Assembly: GCA_002104985.1 (NCBI GenBank) | Contig: MCGO01000030.1 | Location: 372,001 to 436,000 of the forward strand | From: Rhizoclosmatium globosum | Taxonomy: Eukaryota > Chytridiomycota > Chytridiomycetes > Chytridiales > Chytriomycetaceae | DNA length: 64,000 nucleotides | Direction of reading: 5' to 3' | Shown here: piece after piece, positions 59,001 through 64,000 of the stretch | How positions within the stretch are numbered: position 1 is the stretch's first letter | How the letters are laid out: each line of letters starts with the position of its first letter | Notes under the pieces: generated by a model | Seen by the model: only the letters and a program-made list of their open reading frames with translations | What the model was told of the DNA's origin: nothing | Databases searched by the model: none | Position numbers and translations under genes: made by a program

Positions 59001-59071
59001 AACTAACCATTATCTGTTGCCAGCGTTCCAACGTGTCCATTGATTGGTGATTTGAGGCAGGATCACTCATT
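56066..59071 (-). CDS. SREBP-type bHLH-zipper membrane transcription factor (one frameshift)
   Basis: ATG 59071. Exon 1 joins 'QQIM' to 'TDPTLKEEP' (AG at 58952). Further introns lie at about 58830-58766 and 57112-57047. Order: an AT-hook-like 'KRKRGRPPSDKPKK', then bHLH 'HNVIERRYRNNLNSRIAEL' with the SREBP-specific Tyr in the basic region, an acidic loop insertion, a leucine zipper, a Gln/Ala/Ser-rich region, two membrane segments (about 57660-57610 and 57510-57420) with a lumenal loop containing R-x2-L, and a long C-terminal domain to 56066. SREBPs are ER proteins released by proteolysis when sterols or oxygen fall, and they activate sterol and lipid genes. The frame shifts by one between about 57800 and 57735, before the first membrane segment. 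As written it would give a soluble factor. Confidence 0.82.
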
Positions 59072-59173
59072 CGAATCGGATGTTTGTTTGGCAAAGTGGT
59101 GGTGGCCTGATTTTGTGAATTCGGAAATCTCCATTTCATGACCCCTTCCACCTTAATTTATTTACTTTATTGT

Positions 59174-61173
59174 TCATGCATTCAACTTCCAAAATAACCT
59201 CCATGATTCTTCTGTTCTGCCTGTCCAGCGGAATTTGCTTCCAGTCCCCATCCCAAGAAGTCCCATAAAGCAACGAGGTTCATTCGAGTAAGGAACAGCC
59301 ACAGAGGCCATATCCAAAAATTATTATCATTCTCTGACGCTTCGTGATTATGCGCTCGGTCCTTCATTCCCACGGCTTTCTCCATTTCCTCCACCAGCGT
59401 CATCATACATTTCATAGTTTCCACTCCCGTGCCGTTCATATTTTGCTTCAGGTATGTCTCCAGTAATATGCGTACTGCGCTTCTCACCTCTGCGGAATTG
59501 ACATCACCATACTTCAAATAAGGTAGCCAAGCTGAATCCATCCGACACGAAACAAACCAAAAGCAAATCAAGCCCTCAAAAGCATCGCACGTCGACCAAT
59601 AACTGACGTTAAAGAGTTGAGCATACTGCTCATCAATCAAGTGGCGGTTTTCTCCATAAATAACTGAATGACTGAATCGGATGAGAGTTAATATGCGCCA
59701 CGTCGCCTCCGTGCATTGATTTACGGCTTTAGCAATGATTGATTTCAGAGGTTCTGATATGGAGTTTGGGCGATAGGATGGAAGAGCGGCAATGTACATG
59801 ATTGGGCGGAATACAACACAAAGCACGGAGTAGTAAGTCAAATTATAAGCGCATAACTCCAATTGGGTTGATATGGTCTGTGAAACAAATCGATGCTTGT
59901 CAGCTGCTGACAACATTGTAGGATCTTCAAAGCATAGTAAATGCTCCAAAGGAGTGGACGCCTGGATGTGCGCAAGTTGTTCCAAAAATGATGTTTTAGA
60001 AATGGATGTGCATAATTCTTGAATATTGGACGGGGGAATAGTCCAATGCTGTTTTACTGATCCAATCAAACTCCATAGTTGAGATCGAGTGGCAGGATCT
60101 GGCGTTTGAAATATAGGGTATGGATCATACACTTGACTTGGATGCTTTACGTTGTTGGTTGAAATTGAGAGGCTGGTTTGATTTTTCGAAAATGCTTGGA
60201 CCACTGTGAATGCGCGAAAGAGTACCAAAAGGCCCGTCGACGTTCTTCTTTCTGGCGAGAAGATAAACTTGAAAGACAAATGGAATCATCAGGGTCGATA
60301 TTCAAGCCAAGTTCGACAACCAAATCCATACACTTGAGCGCAAAAGTCTCCTCGATCTGTTCGTGATTACCTAGATCTTGAAGTCCTCATTAATAAATTA
60401 TATTCCATGGGAAGTAACTCAACCTGAAGCTAATCGACACAAAAGGTTGTATGTGAGGAGAAGGTCGAGAGAAGGTGTTAAATCTGCTCGGTTTAGGGCC
60501 TTACGAGCTCTTTTGAAGTACAAGGCGGCAACATCCATGTTGCGCTCTTTGCGACTAAAGAATGACCAAGCACAAAGTATCAGCCTATGGTGTGAAGGAT
60601 TACTAAAAAATTAGATCCCCCACCCACACTATACCGTAGACTAGCGGGCTTAGTAAAGTAGGTACACAGCATAGCTTCTGCATCAAAACCATCTGATTGG
60701 GGATACATAGTCCCGTCAGCCGTAAAGTGATTAAAAACGAGCATCCAATCCTCCCCAGTCGGAAGCAAATCCAAGTCTTCCATTTCCACATCCCTGATCT
60801 CCAGCTCTGACAGAGGGGTTTCGAGAGCATTCATATACATTTGCAGAACCGAACTTATTCTTGGTGAATGTTTCGTGATATCGGTTGCCACCGTTGCGGC
60901 TGGTTCGTTGAGATTAGGGGTTCCTCCTGTGAAAACACATGAAACGTCCAGGCGGAGACATCTTTCACAGGGTCCTCCCTCTGCAGCTATATTGCACTTC
61001 GTTTTTGACTCGTGGCAGCGGACGCAAGCCTTCCAGCGAGGTCCTACTGTCGTGTCGCTGACCACACAGTCTTTTATGAGACGGAGGCATCGTTCACAGG
61101 ATCCGTTCTCGGTGGCTACACATTTGCGGCGCACCTTTTGGCAGGAAACACAAACTCGGATGAGTTTGGGCAT
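59174..61173 (-). CDS. Twin-Zn2Cys6 transcription factor, copy F (two frameshifts)
   Basis: ATG 61173. Residues 8-37 hold the first cluster (CVSCQKVRRKC...CERCLRLIKDC), and the second follows about 12 residues later (CVRCHESKTKC...CERCLRLDVSC). Then 'VEMEDLDLLPTGEDWMLVFNHF', the intron after 'PASLR', and the block with 'YFKRARKALNRADLTPSLDLLLTYNL' (about 60510-60430). The core is 'GLNIDPDD', 'RQKEERRRAFWYSF', 'PSQVYDPYPIF', 'LPSYRP' and 'GRTEESWRLFWKLNA', ending at 59174. One-base shifts are needed near 60205 and near 59300. Nuclear regulator by family. It forms a pair with copy G downstream-strand neighbour, both on the minus strand. Confidence 0.76.
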
Positions 61174-61359
61174 CTTATTTTTTTGATTGGCACTGAACTT
61201 GGAATGTGAGTGTATTTAGACACATTTTACTAATTTTCGAAACGCGAAATCACGGAAAAACACCAGTCTTTTTTTTACCCATATATTCCAGCGATGGACA
61301 GAATCAGTGGAAATAAATCAACAAGTTCATAATTTACGCAGAAGAAAAGAAAAAAGATT

Positions 61360-63402
61360 TCAGGAATTCAGTTTCCAAAATAGCCTCCAAGACTCCTCTG
61401 TTCGACTTTTCCATCCACCTCGCTTTCCGATATCCATTCCAAGAAGACCCATAAAACAACGTGGCTCTTTCGAGCTGGAAGGTATACTAGAAACTGCATT
61501 TGTAATTTCAGCCAAAACTGATTCGCATTTGGCCCTGTCATGAATTCCACGTCGAATTCCCGTCCTCGAAACCTCCTCCATTTCCTCCAACATCCCCGAC
61601 ATTGCTTCTGCAATCGCCAAGTCAAACCCATTCCTCCGACTTTCCTCAAAATACCAGCCCAACATCCTTCCCATCGTTTTCCGAAACTCTTGTGAACTGA
61701 AATTACTGACCCAATCCCAGGATTGTAGATAGCCCAGCCACGCAGGATCCATACGACACGCGATGAACCAAAACACGATTATTCCTTCAAACGCGTCGCA
61801 TCGAGATATCTCGTATATGTAAAACAGAGAGACTTCGTCTTCGCTGACGAGATTGCGTCCTTCTCCCAGACTCATAAAATCGATGAAGCGAAAGAGAGTG
61901 TACACGCGCCAAGTTGCTTCAAGGCATTGGTTGATTACGTTTATGATCAAGGTTCTATGAGGATCACTTAAACGGTCTGGTTTACATGAGGGTAAGGCGG
62001 TCGCGAAGAGGAGTGGGCGGTAGAATACAGTTATTGCGGATTGATAGGTTAGGTTCATCCCGCATAGCTCGGATTGGCTGGCAAGTGTTTGTGAAATGAA
62101 ACGGGAGATGTCTGAATCGGTTGTGGACAATGGGTTCTCAAAAAGGAGGAGGTGGTCGAGGTTTGCTGACGCTTGAAGTTGTGTGAGTTGAGTTAGGAGA
62201 TCGGATTCCAGTGCAGATGAAAATAGGTCGATAAGGTTTGGTGGTGGAACTGCCCAATGTTGTTTTATCGATCCTATCAAATTCCAGAGCTGAGATCTAA
62301 GTGGATGGTCGGCATTCAAGTATATTGGGTGTGGATCGTACACTTGACTCGGGTATTTAACCGTTTGAACCCAAATAGGTAGTTTTCTTGGGCTCGCTGT
62401 GAGATTCTGAACGATGGAATAAGCTCGATAAGAGTACCAAAAGGCTCTCCGTCTTTCCTCTTTTTCTCGAACAGAGAGGTGGAGAAGCCACGGAGAGTCG
62501 TCAGGATCAATGTTCATTCGTAGTTCGATTGCAAGTTCCATGCTTTTGAGGGCAAATGTTTCTTCAAGATGACGATGCTCATCGCCAACCTCTGGATATA
62601 CATTTAATATTCAGTTTTAGTCACAAAAATTAAAAACCTGACGCAAATCTGCACAGAAGAGTATAAGTCAAGAGGAGGTCAAGGGTTGGTGTTAGTCAAT
62701 GCAATTTAGAGCTTTCCGAGCTCGTTTGAAGTAACTTGCGGCCAAATCCATATTCCTTCCTTTTACTTTAATGAAAGACCATGCGCATATGATCAGGCTA
62801 TAGTTCAATAAAGGGTCAGTTGTTTTTTACTGGACATAAAATCATCCATACCGTAAGCTGGCGGGCTTATAGAAGTAGGTATTCAGCAGATTTTCGGCAT
62901 CAAATCCGTTTGCACGAGGGAATATTGTACCGCAACTGGTCAAATAATTGTATACGAGCATCCAATCGTCAACAGTGGGAATCAAATCAGGGTCTTCGAT
63001 GTCTCTGAACTCATATTGAGACAAAGGGACCTCCATAACATTCATGAATAGTTGCAAGGTTGGTCGGACGCAGTTATAATTATTGGATTCCTTATCAATC
63101 AAATTTGTGGTATTTGTGGCTGGCTGGCTTTGTCACCCATATCGCCCTTCACATAAACACAAGAGACATCCAAGCGCAGGCATCGCTCGCACGGAGATCC
63201 GCCAGCACCGGGAGTGCATTTGATGTGTCCGTTGTGGCAGCGAACACAGGCTTTCCAGCGAAGCACAACCGGAGCCGGATCTTCAAATTCACACTGTTTC
63301 GACATCCGGAAACAGCGTTCGCAGCATCCGTCTGGCTTTCTGATGGGACACACTTTCGCCGCACCTTTTGGCACGAGAGGCAAACTCGAACGACCTGGGC
63401 AT
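61360..63402 (-). pseudogene. Twin-Zn2Cys6 transcription factor, copy G (decayed 5' half, intact 3' exon)
   Basis: ATG 63402. The first zinc cluster region needs two frame changes (near 63390 and 63345), one of them inside the cluster. The second cluster is intact (CVRCHNGHIKC...CERCLRLDVSC). Another shift lies near 63110 before 'DIEDPDLIPTVDDW'. The short middle exon (about 62810-62630) has a TAA in frame. The last exon, 62541-61360, is a clean 393-codon block ('MNIDPDDSPWL', 'REKEERRRAFWYSYRAY', 'ALPSCKP', 'FWFIACRMDPAWL', 'RTEESWRLFWKLNS'). The asymmetry, with decay confined to the DNA-binding half, is notable. Probably a pseudogene. Closest relative is copy F. Confidence 0.72.
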
Positions 63403-63796
63403 GTTTGTTTTTTGGATGATTTTATTGACACTTCTGCGGCAAGAAAAATGCTTAATGTAACGTTCACCAATTGTGAATAAATAAAGATCAAGAATAACGA
63501 GGAATGTTTGCTGAAAATGAAGGAGGGAGAATTCCTGCAACCATTCTGATAACCCTTACTAATTTTTACTAAACCAACCCTGAAAATTATAAGTTCCAAA
63601 CATGAAACGAACAAGTTCAGTTGCACCCAATATGAAAAGAATGACGATGGCGAGAATCCCAACAGCTGAACATGAATCATTTCCAACAGAGTCGCTGCCA
63701 TCCAAATACACAAGTTTACAAGACGGAATAAATATCACAATAATAAATGTTTACAACCAGCCACTGCCGATCTTTCTGCAGTGAGGTGTGGCGAAG
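63403..63796. other. Intergenic region right of copy G
   Basis: Nothing I can support as a gene; the minus-strand open frame running through 63713-63420 is upstream read-through of copy G without family similarity. Promoter of copy G presumably lies here. Confidence 0.45.
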
Positions 63797-64000
63797 TCAC
63801 CGGATTTCAAGGTCGAACACTGAAACTTGGCCACAGCCACTTCCTTCATAAACGCAGCTCAGAGACCAAAGATTATTCAACTTAATTGAACGCCCCCTCT
63901 TGCTGCTACATTCATCGAATTCATCAATGTCAGAATACGCCACAAAAAGAGGAACATTCACCCTCCTCCATCCCTCCTTCAACATCCAAATCCCACACTC
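63797..64000 (-). CDS. Possible 3' end of a gene running off the window
   Basis: A minus-strand frame open from the window edge to a stop at 63797, about 68 codons, with ordinary composition ('VAYSDIDEFDECSSKRGRS') and no recognised motif. It could be the last exon of a gene outside the window, or chance. Confidence 0.25.
   Translation of the reverse strand, partial: ECGIWMLKEGWRRVNVPLFVAYSDIDEFDECSSKRGRSIKLNNLWSLSCVYEGSGCGQVSVFDLEIR

Noticed and set aside
63099..63713. 204-codon frame taken as one protein with a long hydrophobic start
   Set aside because: Only the last 75 codons belong to copy G (second zinc cluster); the upstream part is promoter read in an open frame.
1..64000. tRNA, rRNA, CRISPR or bacterial-type operons
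   Set aside because: Searched by eye for tRNA B-box-like GGTTCGAATCC patterns, rRNA cores and regular spacer arrays; none found, and the spliced gene structure is eukaryotic.

Overview
This window looks like nuclear DNA of an early-diverging, zoosporic fungus, most likely a chytrid. That is inferred from family content, not from a database match. Almost every gene is split by short GT-AG introns, mostly about 40-110 bp. The window mixes clearly fungal families (Zn2Cys6 factors with a fungal_trans-type body, a GATA factor, an SREBP-type bHLH membrane factor, GT90 and GT31 enzymes, a KDZ transposon) with class C-type 7TM receptors carrying an ANF-type ligand-binding domain, which Dikarya lack. 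No rRNA, tRNA or CRISPR was seen.

Layout. 1-2394: decayed class C receptor copy. 2447-4527: two tandem alkaline ceramidases. 4661-9283: Zn2Cys6 genes A and B. 9957-11820: GATA factor. 11892-17636: Zn2Cys6 copies C (headless, minus), D and E. 17655-23255: three beta-propeller (SMP-30/gluconolactonase-like) secreted-protein genes with a GT90 gene between the first two. 23374-25915: CAMK-type kinase. 26001-32253: two class C receptors, one with an internal deletion. 32340-34845: fused pseudouridine-phosphate glycosidase/pseudouridine kinase. 35197-36094: GT31-type fragment. 36330-36876: four-exon metallothionein. 37167-42256: unknown gene, SGNH hydrolase, tyrosine-phosphatase-like, GNAT and NEPRO/Rmp1-like genes. 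42320-44071 and 53082-55728: GT31-type glycosyltransferases, separated by a 6.4-kb KDZ DNA transposon (46534-52967) with about 102-bp inverted repeats that differ by one C, flanked by the direct repeat TTATCC. 56066-59071: SREBP. 59174-63402: Zn2Cys6 F and G.

The dominant theme is local gene-family expansion followed by decay. Seven copies of a transcription-factor family with two Zn2Cys6 clusters in a row form three tandem pairs plus one headless copy. Receptors, beta-propellers, ceramidases and GT31 genes are also duplicated. Relic 3' ends next to the pairs show that neighbouring gene tails were copied with the factors.

Many copies carry one-base frame changes in otherwise well conserved coding sequence. 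A few apparently single-copy genes carry one too. Pseudogene decay and consensus error therefore both need considering, and read evidence would decide.
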